64,000 bases of DNA from Variovorax sp. Root318D1. Lineage in GTDB: Bacteria > Pseudomonadota > Gammaproteobacteria > Burkholderiales > Burkholderiaceae_C. The notes under the pieces were generated by a model. The model was not told the origin of the DNA, searched no databases, and was given only the letters and a program-made list of their open reading frames with translations. The stretch's first letter is position 1; each line of letters starts with the position of its first letter. Of the stretch, positions 8,168 through 16,699 are shown piece by piece. The stretch covers positions 359,666 through 423,665 of the forward strand of contig NZ_LMCQ01000023.1 in NCBI RefSeq assembly GCF_001424835.1, written 5' to 3'. The position numbers and the translations under genes are program-made.

Positions 8168-9415
8168 CTACGCGGCTTTTTTCTGCAGGCCGGCAGGCGC
8201 CGCCGCGTGGTTCGCGAAATGGTCCATTGCGGCCTGCACGCCGCTGCCCGCCAGCTTGATGCCCGTGAGCTTCATGCCCATTTCGACGCCCGCGACCATG
8301 GCCACCAGCGTCAGGTCGTTGCTGTCGCCCAGGTGGCCCATGCGGAACATGCGGCCCTTGAGCTTGCCAAGGCCCGTGCCCAGGGACAGGTCGAAGCGCT
8401 GGTGGATGAGCCGGCGCAACGCATCGGCATCGACGCCTTCCGGCGTGATCACGCCGGTAAGCACGGGGGAATACACGGCCGGGTCGGCGCACTGGATCGG
8501 CAGGCCCCAGGCATTGACCGCCGCGCGCACGCCGGCCGCCCAGCGCTGGTGGCGCGCAAAGACGTTATCCAGGCCCTCGCCGAGCAGCATGTCGAGCGAC
8601 TCCGACAGGCCGTAGAGCAGATTGGTGTTGGGCGTGTACGGCCAGTAGCCGTCCTTGTTCATCTCCACGATCTCGTCCCAGGCCCAGAACGCGCGCGGCA
8701 GCTTCGCGCTCTTCGAGGCTTCGACTGCGCGCGGCGAGAGCGCGTTGAAGCTGATGCCGGGCGGCAGCATCAGGCCCTTCTGCGAACCGCTGATGGTGAC
8801 GTCCACACCCCATTCGTCGTGCCTGAAATCGGCGCTCGCCAAACCCGAGATGCTGTCGACCATCAGCAGCGCAGGGTGGCCCGCCGCATCGATGGCCTTG
8901 CGCACCGAGGCGATGTCGGAGGTGACACCGGTGGAGGTTTCGTTGTGCACCACGCACACGGCCTTGATCTTCTTTTCGGTGTCTTTGCGGAGGCGCGCCT
9001 CGATGAGGTCGGCTTGCACGCCGCGGCGCCAGCTTGGCGCGGCCGGCAGTTGGTCATCCTTGCCCGACCACGCGAGGAACTCGGTCGAAAGGCCGAGGCG
9101 CGTGGCCATCTTCTGCCACAGCGATGCGAAATGGCCGGTCTCGTACATCAGCACGTGGTCACCCGGGCTCAGCGTGTTGGCGAGCGCGGCTTCCCATGCG
9201 CCGGTGCCGGAGGCGGGGTAGATAACGACCGGATGCTTGGTCTTGAAGATCTGCTTGATGCCGCCGAGCACCTTGAGGCCCAGCGTGCCGAATTCAGGCC
9301 CGCGGTGGTCGATGGTCGGCAGGCTCATGGCGCGCAGGATGCGGTCGGGCACCGGGCTCGGGCCGGGAATCTGCAGGAAGTGGCGGCCGGTGGGATGGAT
9401 GTCGAGTTGAAGCAT
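8168..9415 (-). CDS. Serine/alanine-glyoxylate aminotransferase family protein
   Basis: A 415-residue class-V PLP aminotransferase. The start MLQLDIHPTGRHFLQIPGP is the family N-terminus, with AAAGGACAG just upstream; the open frame reaches 9448. The PLP-lysine is Lys213 in SGSQKGLMLPPG and Asp187 in MVDSISG contacts the pyridine ring. Family members transfer amino groups between serine, alanine or aspartate and glyoxylate or hydroxypyruvate. Strong similarity in wording to bacterial serine-glyoxylate aminotransferases is visible, but substrate choice cannot be proven. It forms the minus arm of a divergent unit with the GntR and YdiJ-like genes. Confidence 0.87.
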   Translation of the reverse strand: MLQLDIHPTGRHFLQIPGPSPVPDRILRAMSLPTIDHRGPEFGTLGLKVLGGIKQIFKTKHPVVIYPASGTGAWEAALANTLSPGDHVLMYETGHFASLWQKMATRLGLSTEFLAWSGKDDQLPAAPSWRRGVQADLIEARLRKDTEKKIKAVCVVHNETSTGVTSDIASVRKAIDAAGHPALLMVDSISGLASADFRHDEWGVDVTISGSQKGLMLPPGISFNALSPRAVEASKSAKLPRAFWAWDEIVEMNKDGYWPYTPNTNLLYGLSESLDMLLGEGLDNVFARHQRWAAGVRAAVNAWGLPIQCADPAVYSPVLTGVITPEGVDADALRRLIHQRFDLSLGTGLGKLKGRMFRMGHLGDSNDLTLVAMVAGVEMGMKLTGIKLAGSGVQAAMDHFANHAAAPAGLQKKAA

Positions 9416-9436
9416 GGACTGTCCTTTCGCTTTCAG

Positions 9437-9450
9437 TTTTGCATTCAAAA
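9437..9450. promoter_or_regulatory. Candidate GntR operator, site 1
   Basis: TTTTGCATTCAAAA, a TTTTG-N4-CAAAA dyad, lies 21 bases upstream of the aminotransferase start. An identical 14-mer is at 9503-9516. Together they flank the divergent promoter region between the aminotransferase and the GntR gene. Confidence 0.6.
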
Positions 9451-9502
9451 CTTAATTAAGCATGCTGGTTTACCCTCATTCATAGGGATTGTTGGTGCCG
9501 TT

Positions 9503-9516
9503 TTTTGCATTCAAAA
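9503..9516. promoter_or_regulatory. Candidate GntR operator, site 2
   Basis: Second identical TTTTGCATTCAAAA dyad, 19 bases upstream of the gntR start, immediately followed by a further partial copy (TGCATTCAA, 9517-9525). The 66-base spacing from site 1, just over six helical turns, would place both on about the same DNA face. Autoregulation by the adjacent GntR protein is inferred. Confidence 0.6.
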
Positions 9517-9535
9517 TGCATTCAAGGAAAACAGC

Positions 9536-10231
9536 ATGACTGCAGAAATCATCGAAATCTCGCGCCTCGCGCTGCACGACCAAGTGGCTGCGCGCCTGCG
9601 CACGATGCTGGTCGAGGGGCACATTGCCCCGGGCGCCAAGCTCAACGAGCGCGAGCTGTGCCTTCAGTTGCGCGTGTCGCGCACGCCGCTGCGCGAGGCC
9701 ATCAAGCTGTTGGCGGCCGAAGGGCTGGTCGACCTGCTGCCCAACCGCGGAGCGGTGGCCGTCAAGCTCACCGAGAACGACGTGGTCGACACTTTCGAGG
9801 TGCTGGCCATGCTCGAAGGCATGTCAGGCGAACTGGCGGCCAAGCGCATCACCGACGAACAGCTGGCCGAGGTGCGCGCGATGCACTACGAAATGATGGC
9901 CTGCTTCACGCGGCGCGATCTCTCGGGCTACTACCGCCTCAACGCGCGCATCCACACCGCCATCAACGAGGCCGCCGGCAACCCGGTGCTGGCCAACACC
10001 TACCGCTCGATCAACGCGCGCGTGCAGTCGCTGCGTTTTCGCACCAACCAGGACGAGGCCAAGTGGAAGCATGCGGTCGAGGAGCACGAACAGATGATTC
10101 AGGCGCTGGCCGCACGCGACGCGCCGGCCATGCGCAGGGTGCTGGTTGCGCACCTGATCCGCAAGCGGGACACCGTGCTGGCGCTGCTGCGCGCCGGCGA
10201 AATCTATCCCCAAGCCCACGAGGCGAGCTGA
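9536..10231 (+). CDS. GntR-family transcriptional regulator, FadR subgroup
   Basis: A 231-residue regulator starting MTAEIIEISRLALHDQ with AAGGA about 8 bases upstream. The N-terminal winged helix carries KLNERELCLQLRVSRTPLRE and LLPNRGAVAV, and the all-helical FCD effector domain follows (Asp/His metal ligands expected around NARIHTAINEAAGN). FCD regulators usually sense small organic acids. The 13-base gap to the dehydrogenase gene implies co-transcription, and the divergent aminotransferase/Bug pair shares the operator region. Confidence 0.88.
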   Translation: MTAEIIEISRLALHDQVAARLRTMLVEGHIAPGAKLNERELCLQLRVSRTPLREAIKLLAAEGLVDLLPNRGAVAVKLTENDVVDTFEVLAMLEGMSGELAAKRITDEQLAEVRAMHYEMMACFTRRDLSGYYRLNARIHTAINEAAGNPVLANTYRSINARVQSLRFRTNQDEAKWKHAVEEHEQMIQALAARDAPAMRRVLVAHLIRKRDTVLALLRAGEIYPQAHEAS

Positions 10232-10244
10232 GCCCCCACACACC

Positions 10245-13200
10245 ATGCGCGTCGATCCCGCCAGCCACATCCAGCCCGCCGGAACCGTTCTTCCGCCCAA
10301 CGACACCTGCGAGGCGCTGGCGCGGCGGCTGCGCGCGGAAACGCAAGGCGAGGTGCTGTTCGACGACGGCTCGCGCGGCCGCTATGCCACCGATGCGTCG
10401 ATCTACCAGATCACGCCGGTGGGCGCCTTCGTGCCGACCAACGACAGCGACATTGCCACCGCCATCGACATTGCGCGCGACCTGAAGGTGCCGGTGCTCG
10501 CGCGCGGCGGCGGCACCAGCCAGTGCGGCCAGACCACGGGCGCCGCCCTGGTGATCGACAACAGCAAGCATTTCCGCCGCGTGCTCGACGTGAATGTGGA
10601 AGAGGGCACCGCCACCGTCGAGCCCGGCCTGGTGCTCGACCACCTCAACGCGCAACTCAGGCCACACGGCCTCTGGTTTCCGGTCGACGTGTCGACCAGC
10701 GCGCAGGCCACGCTGGGCGGCATGGCGGGCAACAACTCCTGCGGCTCGCGCTCCATCGCCTACGGCAACATGGTGCACAACGTGCTGGGCGCGAGCGCAT
10801 GGCTCTCGAGTGGCGAACTGGTGAACTTTGGTCCCGAGGCCACGCTTAATGCTCGCGCGGCCGGCATCGCGAAGTTCGTGCACGGGCTCGCGCTGGAGCA
10901 CCGCGAGCAGATCCACGCCACCTGGCCCAAGGTGCTGCGCCGCGTGGCCGGCTACAACCTCGACATCTTCGACAACCAGAATGAGCGCCCCTATACCGCC
11001 GACGGCAGCGTGAACCTTGCGCACCTGCTGGTCGGGGCCGAAGGCACGCTGGCCTACACCCGGAGCCTCACGCTCAAGCTCGCTCCGCTGCCGCGCGCCA
11101 AGGTGCTGGGCATCGTGAACTTTCCAACCTTCCATTCGGCCATGGACGCGGCGCAGCACATCGTGAAGCTCGGCCCCACGGCGGTGGAACTGGTCGACCG
11201 CACGATGATCGAGCTGAGCCTTGCCAATCCGGCCTTCAAGCCGACGGTGGAAACGGCGTTGATCGACAAGCCGGCGGCCATACTGCTGGTCGAGTTTGCC
11301 GGCGCCGACAAGGCCGCGCTGCTGCCGCGCCTCAAGCAGCTGGTCGAGCTGATGGGCGATCTCGGCCTGCCCGGCAGCGTGGTCGAAATGCCCGACGACG
11401 CGCGCCAGAAGAACCTTTGGGAGGTCCGCAAGGCCGGCCTCAACATCATGATGAGCCTGAAGGGCGACGGCAAGCCGGTGAGCTTCATCGAGGACTGCGC
11501 CGTGCCGCTCGAGCACCTGGCCGAGTACACCGATGCGCTGACCGAAGTGTTTGCGAAGTACGGCAGCCGCGGCACCTGGTATGCGCATGCCTCGGTCGGC
11601 ACGCTGCATGTGCGGCCGATTCTCGACATGCGCGCGGACGGCGGCACCAAGATGCGCGCCATTGCGGAAGAGGCCGCCGCGCTGGTGCGCAAGTACAAGG
11701 GCGCCTTCAGCGGCGAGCATGGCGACGGCCTGTGCCGCGGCGAATGGATCGAGTGGCAGTTCGGCCCGGCCATCAACCAGGCCTTTCGCGCCATCAAGCA
11801 GAAGCTCGATCCGGCCAACCTGTTCAACCCCGGCAAGATCGTCGACACGCCGCGCATGGACGACGCTTCGCTGTTCCGCTTTGCACCGCCCACGGCCCCC
11901 AAGCCCTACCGTCGCATCGAGCTCAAGCCCGTACTCGATTGGTCGACCTGGAACGTCAATGCCGACCCCGTCACGGAGCAGACCACCGCCCCGGGCACAG
12001 GTGGCGACAGCACCGGCGGCCTGGCCAAGGCCGTGGAGATGTGCAACAACAATGGCCACTGCCGCAAGTTCGACGCCGGCACCATGTGCCCGAGCTACCG
12101 CGTGACGCGGGACGAGCAGCACCTGACGCGCGGGCGCGCCAACACGCTGCGGCTCGCGCTCTCGGGCCAGCTCGGCGCCGATGCCTTTACCAGCGAAGCG
12201 ATGCACGAAACCATGGACCTGTGCGTCGGCTGCAAGGGCTGCAAGCGCGACTGCCCGACCGGCGTCGACATGGCGAAGATGAAGATCGAGTTTCTCGACC
12301 ACTACAAGAAGCGCCACGGCCATACGCTCAAGGACAAGCTGGTGGCCTACATGCCCGACTATGCACACCGTGCGAGCCGCGTGTCGTGGCTCATGAACCT
12401 GCGCAACACCGTGCCGGGCGCAGCCTGGCTGGGCGAAAAGCTGCTTGGTTTTTCGGCGCGCAGGTCGCTGCCCGAATGGCGCTCGGACACCTTCTGGCGT
12501 ACCAAGGCCGACATGCATGGCATGTTCGCAAGTCGCGAGGGGGTGCTGTCGGTGCAGGCCAGCGGCGGCAAGGCCGCGGTGCTTTTCGTCGACACCTTCA
12601 ACGGCACCTTCGAAAGCGAGAACGCGCTGGCGGCGGCCCGCGTGCTCAAGGCCGCGGGCTACACGCTGCACACGGTCGAGAAGAGCGGAGGCCACCACTG
12701 CTGCGGCCGCACCTTCCTGGCCAGCGGCATGGTGAGCGAAGCCAAGCGCCGCGCCGAAGCACTGATCGATGCGCTCAGGCCCCTCGCCGAGGCCGGCGTT
12801 CCCATCGTCGGCCTCGAGCCCTCGTGCCTGCTCACGCTGCGCGACGAGACCCTGGTGATGGGCTTCGGCAAGAAGGCCGAGACGGTAGCCAAACAGGCCC
12901 TGCTGTTCGAGGAGTTCATTGCACGCGAGATGAAAGCCGGCCGCTTCAAGCTCGCGCTCACGCCCGCCACCGCGCCGATCCTGCTGCACGGCCATTGCCA
13001 CCAGAAAGCCTTCGGCGCCGTCAGCCCGGTGCTGGACGTGCTGCGGCTCATTCCGGGTGCCGAGCCCGAGCTGATCGAAAGCTCTTGCTGCGGCATGGCG
13101 GGCAGCTTTGGCTACGAGGCGCGCCACATCGACGTCTCGATGCAGATGGCCGAGGCGAGCCTGCTGCCGGCGATCCGCGCCAGGCCCGATGCCGTCGTGG

Positions 13201-13322
13201 TGGCCGACGGCACCAGCTGCCGCCACCAGATCGGCGACGGCGCGCAGCGCGAGGCGGTGCACGTGGCCGTGCTGCTCGAACGCCACCTGGTGTCGCCAAC
13301 CCTGCCGGCCGAAAAGATTTAG
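10245..13322 (+). CDS. FAD/Fe-S 2-hydroxyacid dehydrogenase, YdiJ-like
   Basis: A 1025-residue fused FAD-linked oxidase and iron-sulfur protein, matching the length and architecture of E. coli YdiJ (about 1018), a D-2-hydroxyglutarate dehydrogenase. The PCMH-type FAD domain starts near residue 50 with ARGGGTSQCGQTTG at 87-100. The C-terminal FAD-oxidase block has GEHGDGLCRGEW near 490. Ferredoxin-type cysteines are LCVGCKGCKRDCP near 658 with further cysteines near 598-608. Two CCG domains follow (HCCGRTF near 817, SCCGMAG near 946). It should oxidise a D-2-hydroxyacid and pass electrons to the membrane quinone pool. Beside an aminotransferase and a Bug receptor it may act on glycolate, lactate or a related acid. 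An antisense open frame of over 1300 codons here is a GC artefact. Confidence 0.86.
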   Translation: MRVDPASHIQPAGTVLPPNDTCEALARRLRAETQGEVLFDDGSRGRYATDASIYQITPVGAFVPTNDSDIATAIDIARDLKVPVLARGGGTSQCGQTTGAALVIDNSKHFRRVLDVNVEEGTATVEPGLVLDHLNAQLRPHGLWFPVDVSTSAQATLGGMAGNNSCGSRSIAYGNMVHNVLGASAWLSSGELVNFGPEATLNARAAGIAKFVHGLALEHREQIHATWPKVLRRVAGYNLDIFDNQNERPYTADGSVNLAHLLVGAEGTLAYTRSLTLKLAPLPRAKVLGIVNFPTFHSAMDAAQHIVKLGPTAVELVDRTMIELSLANPAFKPTVETALIDKPAAILLVEFAGADKAALLPRLKQLVELMGDLGLPGSVVEMPDDARQKNLWEVRKAGLNIMMSLKGDGKPVSFIEDCAVPLEHLAEYTDALTEVFAKYGSRGTWYAHASVGTLHVRPILDMRADGGTKMRAIAEEAAALVRKYKGAFSGEHGDGLCRGEWIEWQFGPAINQAFRAIKQKLDPANLFNPGKIVDTPRMDDASLFRFAPPTAPKPYRRIELKPVLDWSTWNVNADPVTEQTTAPGTGGDSTGGLAKAVEMCNNNGHCRKFDAGTMCPSYRVTRDEQHLTRGRANTLRLALSGQLGADAFTSEAMHETMDLCVGCKGCKRDCPTGVDMAKMKIEFLDHYKKRHGHTLKDKLVAYMPDYAHRASRVSWLMNLRNTVPGAAWLGEKLLGFSARRSLPEWRSDTFWRTKADMHGMFASREGVLSVQASGGKAAVLFVDTFNGTFESENALAAARVLKAAGYTLHTVEKSGGHHCCGRTFLASGMVSEAKRRAEALIDALRPLAEAGVPIVGLEPSCLLTLRDETLVMGFGKKAETVAKQALLFEEFIAREMKAGRFKLALTPATAPILLHGHCHQKAFGAVSPVLDVLRLIPGAEPELIESSCCGMAGSFGYEARHIDVSMQMAEASLLPAIRARPDAVVVADGTSCRHQIGDGAQREAVHVAVLLERHLVSPTLPAEKI

Positions 13323-13343
13323 CGGCTGGCACACAATGGCGCG

Positions 13344-13901
13344 ATGAATGCAGCAACCACGGAGAAATCCGGCTTCGCGTTGTTCGACACCGCAATAGGC
13401 ACCTGCGCCTTGGCCTGGGGTCCGCGCGGGCTCATCGGCGTGCAACTGCCCGAGGACAACGGCGAGGCCGCCACGCGCGCCCGCATGCGGCGCCGCTTCG
13501 CAGACCTGCCCGAGTCGGCGCCGCCCGAGAGCGCACGGCAGGCGATCGCGGCCATCCAGGGCCTGCTGAACGGCGCGTCCGACAACCTGAATCACATCGT
13601 GCTCGACATGAGCCGCGTGTCGGAATTCAACCAGCGCATCTATGCGATTGCACGACGCATTCCGCCCGGCCAGACGCGCACCTATGGCGACATCGCGGCC
13701 GAGCTCGGCGACAAAGGCTTGTCGCGCGCGGTGGGCCAGGCCATGGGCCACAACCCCTTCGCGCCTGTGGTGCCATGCCACCGCGTGCTGGCCGCGGGCA
13801 ACAAGCCCGGCGGCTTTTCGGCCGGCGGCGGCGCGCTGACGAAACTGCGCATGCTCGACATCGAAGGCGCCCGGCCGAACGGGATGGCTTCGCTTTTCTA
13901 A
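13344..13901 (+). CDS. ogt: Methylated-DNA-protein-cysteine methyltransferase
   Basis: A 185-residue O6-alkylguanine-DNA alkyltransferase. The acceptor cysteine is Cys145 in PVVPCHRVLAAG, and the DNA-binding helix and arginine finger lie in the preceding VGQAMGHNP region. It repairs O6-alkylguanine by irreversible methyl transfer to itself. The ATG lies 21 bases after the dehydrogenase stop, but CACAAT at 13332-13337 stands only 6 bases before it, so it may have its own leaderless transcript. Confidence 0.9.
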   Translation: MNAATTEKSGFALFDTAIGTCALAWGPRGLIGVQLPEDNGEAATRARMRRRFADLPESAPPESARQAIAAIQGLLNGASDNLNHIVLDMSRVSEFNQRIYAIARRIPPGQTRTYGDIAAELGDKGLSRAVGQAMGHNPFAPVVPCHRVLAAGNKPGGFSAGGGALTKLRMLDIEGARPNGMASLF

Positions 13902-13908
13902 AGGAACC

Positions 13909-14535
13909 ATGAGCTGTCCCATGACCCATGCCATCGAAACCATCGATCAACTCGAAGCGCTGTTCGGCCAGGCCGGCGAAGCCTCGCTCAAGAAAGAGGT
14001 GCCTTACCTGCACCCGAGCTACCAGGCGTTGATTGCCGCCTCGCCGTTTGCAGTGCTTGCCACCACCGGCCCTGGCGGGCTCGACGCGTCGCCGCGCGGC
14101 GATCCGCCCGGGTTCGTGGCGGTGCAGGACGAGAAGACACTGCTGCTGCCAGAGCGCCGCGGCAACAACCGCATCGACAGCTTGCGCAACATCGTGGCCG
14201 ATCCGCGCGTGGCGCTGCTGTTCCTGATTCCCGGCGTGGGCGAGACCTTGCGCGTGAACGGAACCGCGCGCATCACGGTCGCGCCCGAACTGCTGGCGCG
14301 CTTCGCGGTCGACGGCAAGCCGCCGCAGTGCGTGATCGAAATCCGCGTCGAGACCGTTTACTTCCAGTGCGCCCGCGCGATCCAGCGCTCGCAGCTCTGG
14401 GCGCCGCTGCCCGTGGATGCGCGGCGCGAAGTGCCCACGGCCGGCGCCATCCTGTCGGCGCTGACCGATGCCGCCTTCGACGGCGCAGCCTACGACCGCG
14501 AGTTGCCGGCGCGGCAGCGCGCTACCTTGTATTGA
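13909..14535 (+). CDS. Pyridoxamine 5'-phosphate oxidase-fold protein
   Basis: A 208-residue split-barrel flavin-binding protein of the MSMEG_1061-like PPOX subgroup. Recognisable text includes FAVLATTGPGGLDASPRGDPPGFV, then LLPERRGNNRIDSLRNI and LFLIPGVGETLRVNG, where the flavin phosphate and dimer interface lie. An in-frame ATG at 13921 is an alternative start. It follows ogt by 7 bases and is probably co-transcribed. True PdxH activity is unlikely because the family wording differs; it may use FMN or F420-like cofactors. Its end overlaps the convergent membrane protein gene by 14 bases. Confidence 0.8.
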   Translation: MSCPMTHAIETIDQLEALFGQAGEASLKKEVPYLHPSYQALIAASPFAVLATTGPGGLDASPRGDPPGFVAVQDEKTLLLPERRGNNRIDSLRNIVADPRVALLFLIPGVGETLRVNGTARITVAPELLARFAVDGKPPQCVIEIRVETVYFQCARAIQRSQLWAPLPVDARREVPTAGAILSALTDAAFDGAAYDRELPARQRATLY

Positions 14536-14968
14536 AGGCGGCGGGCTTGATTTGCAGCGCCAACTGCCACACCGTCGCCGACAAAAGGAGCGCGGCGGCA
14601 ACCACCTCGGCAAGGATCGTGAAGTTGGCGGTGCGGGTATGCCACTCGAAGGGCGCAAGCGCATAGTGGCCTAGCCCATCGAAGCCGAGCAAGGCGTACG
14701 CGGCGACAACGAAGAGCCCCGTGGCGACCCATTGCTTCCGGATGAGCAGGAAGCCAAGCACACCCACCGACGTGATCGCCGCCCAGGCCAGGTAGATCCC
14801 TGCAGTGGTGAGTGAGGCCGGCAGGTTCGGATACTCGCAAATGAACTCCGCGTTGTGGCTGAAGTGTCCAAGGCTGGTCATGAAGTAGGCCACGGCCAGG
14901 GCGATGAACAGCCTTGGAAGGCCGCCGAGTTGGTGGACAGGCCGCAAGGTCTTGGTTCCGAATTTCAT
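14522..14968 (-). CDS. Small four-helix membrane protein, unknown function
   Basis: A 148-residue protein from ATG 14968 (MKFGTKTLRPVHQLGG). The longer open frame upstream looks non-coding. Four hydrophobic stretches are visible at about residues 16-36, 50-72, 75-97 and 108-132, so it is an inner-membrane protein. No catalytic motif recognised. It is convergent with the PPOX gene (14-base overlap) and divergent from the MFS gene. Confidence 0.6.
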   Translation of the reverse strand: MKFGTKTLRPVHQLGGLPRLFIALAVAYFMTSLGHFSHNAEFICEYPNLPASLTTAGIYLAWAAITSVGVLGFLLIRKQWVATGLFVVAAYALLGFDGLGHYALAPFEWHTRTANFTILAEVVAAALLLSATVWQLALQIKPAAFNTR

Positions 14969-15215
14969 GGTGCTTGGGAATGGTTTCGGGCGAGGGCCAT
15001 GGGGGCGCTGCTCGTGGAAGCGGTAGTTGTGATTCGTTGTGTCGGACTGTCTGCGACAGGCGATAGCGTAGCGGGCGTATGCATGCTTGCGATCTCCGGC
15101 GGCGTCCCTGCGAAAGGCGTGAATACCAAGGTCGTACTCTTTGTCCAGAATTAGCAACCGCCGCCTGGCGACCCCACGCCTGCACCGGGTGCCACCCTTC
15201 GCGACAATCGGTTCA

Positions 15216-16679
15216 ATGCGTTCTTTTCCGTTCTTCAAGGGGGCCCTGTTGCCGGGCGCCGAGGCTCCGGCGTCCGAAGGCACCACTGCGATGCAGCCCG
15301 TCGACGGGCTCGAGCCGGCTGCGCGCCACCGTGCGATGCTGGTCATCATCCTGGGCATCATGGTGGCCGTGCTCGATGGCACCATCGTGAACCTGGCGCT
15401 GCCGGGCATTGCGCGCGAACTGCAGGCCAGTCCGTCGCATGCGATCTGGGTGGTCAACGCCTACCAGATCGCCACCCTGGTGATGCTGCTGCCGCTGGCG
15501 TCTCTGGGCGACCTCGTCGGCTACCGGCGCGTCTACCTGGTGGGCATGGCGGTGTTCACTGTGTCGTCGGTCGGCGCCACTTTTGCCGATTCGCTCGGCA
15601 CCCTGATCGTCGCGCGCACCTTCCAGGGCCTGGGTGCGGCGGGCATCATGAGCGTGAATGCGGCGCTGGTGCGGCTGACCTTCCCCTCGGCGCTGCTGGG
15701 GCGCGGCATGGCGATCAACTCGATGGTGGTGGCCACGTCGTCGGTAGCGGGGCCGTCGGTGGCTGCAGCCATCCTCTCGGTGGCTTCGTGGCCGTGGCTT
15801 TTCGCGATCAACGTGCCGCTCGGGTTGCTCGTCTTCACGCTGGGCATGAAGGCGCTGCCGTTCAACCGCGTGCCGCCGGCAGCAGGGCTGCGCTTCTCGC
15901 CGCTCGACGTGGCGCTGAACGTGCTGATGTTCTCGCTGGTGTTCCTGGGCGTCGACCGGCTCGGCGTTCGCGAGGGCGGGGCGCCATCGTCGTCCGCGTG
16001 GGCGATCCTGCTGGCCGGCGTGGCCGTGGGCTTTATCTATATCCGGCGGCAACGCAGCCTGGCGTTTCCGCTCTTTCCGATCGACCTGCTGCGCATTCCG
16101 GTGTTCGCACTGTCGATGGGCACCTCGGTGGCCGCGTTCTGCGCGCAGATGCTGGCCTATATCGCGCTGCCTTTCCTGCTGCTCGAGGTGTATGGGCGCA
16201 GCCACATCGAGGCCGGGCTGCTCATTACCGCGTGGCCCCTGGCCATCGTGGCCATGGCGCCGATTGCGGGTCGATTGATCGGACGCTACCCGGACGGGCT
16301 GCTGGGCGGCATCGGGCTCGGCCTGCTGGCTGTCGGCCTGGGGTTGCTGGCCGCGCTGCCGGCGCAACCGGGCAATGCCGACATCGCCTGGCGCATGGCG
16401 CTGTGCGGCCTGGGTTTCGGGCTGTTCCAGTCGCCCAACAACCACACCATCGTGACCTCGCCGCCGGCGCACCGCAGCGGCGCGGCCAGCGGCATGCTCG
16501 GCACCGCACGGCTCACGGGGCAGACGCTGGGCGCGGTGGTGCTGGCCGGCGTGTTCAGCGTCTGGAGCCCGCACGGCGGCCATGGGCCGGTGGTGGCCCT
16601 GGTGCTGGCGGCCTGTTGCGCCGGCGTGGCGGCGGTTTTCAGCAGCCTGCGGCTGAAAACGACGGAGCCGCACGGCTGA
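15216..16679 (+). CDS. MFS transporter, DHA2-type efflux
   Basis: A multidrug-type major facilitator of about 487 residues from ATG 15216 (an alternative ATG is at 15291). TM1 carries the DHA2 signature VLDGTIVNLALPGIA and loop 2-3 carries GDLVGYRRVYLVG, the motif A position. About 13-14 hydrophobic segments. Proton-coupled export is expected; substrate unknown. GACAAT at 15203-15208 precedes the 15216 ATG by 7 bases, which supports that start. Followed by the pqi operon on the same strand with a 20-base gap. Confidence 0.83.
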   Translation: MRSFPFFKGALLPGAEAPASEGTTAMQPVDGLEPAARHRAMLVIILGIMVAVLDGTIVNLALPGIARELQASPSHAIWVVNAYQIATLVMLLPLASLGDLVGYRRVYLVGMAVFTVSSVGATFADSLGTLIVARTFQGLGAAGIMSVNAALVRLTFPSALLGRGMAINSMVVATSSVAGPSVAAAILSVASWPWLFAINVPLGLLVFTLGMKALPFNRVPPAAGLRFSPLDVALNVLMFSLVFLGVDRLGVREGGAPSSSAWAILLAGVAVGFIYIRRQRSLAFPLFPIDLLRIPVFALSMGTSVAAFCAQMLAYIALPFLLLEVYGRSHIEAGLLITAWPLAIVAMAPIAGRLIGRYPDGLLGGIGLGLLAVGLGLLAALPAQPGNADIAWRMALCGLGFGLFQSPNNHTIVTSPPAHRSGAASGMLGTARLTGQTLGAVVLAGVFSVWSPHGGHGPVVALVLAACCAGVAAVFSSLRLKTTEPHG

Positions 16680-16699
16680 ATAGGTTAGGGTACGGCCCC

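Noticed and set aside
8123..9535. N-terminal extension of the GntR frame
   Set aside because: The frame is open upstream only because of GC bias; it lies opposite the aminotransferase gene, and the GntR family N-terminus and ribosome site are at 9536.
10011..13943. Antisense open frame of 1310 codons opposite the YdiJ-like gene
   Set aside because: It is rich in Arg, His, Ala and Gly with no family motifs and lies opposite a gene with clear FAD and Fe-S motifs; long antisense frames are expected at this GC content.
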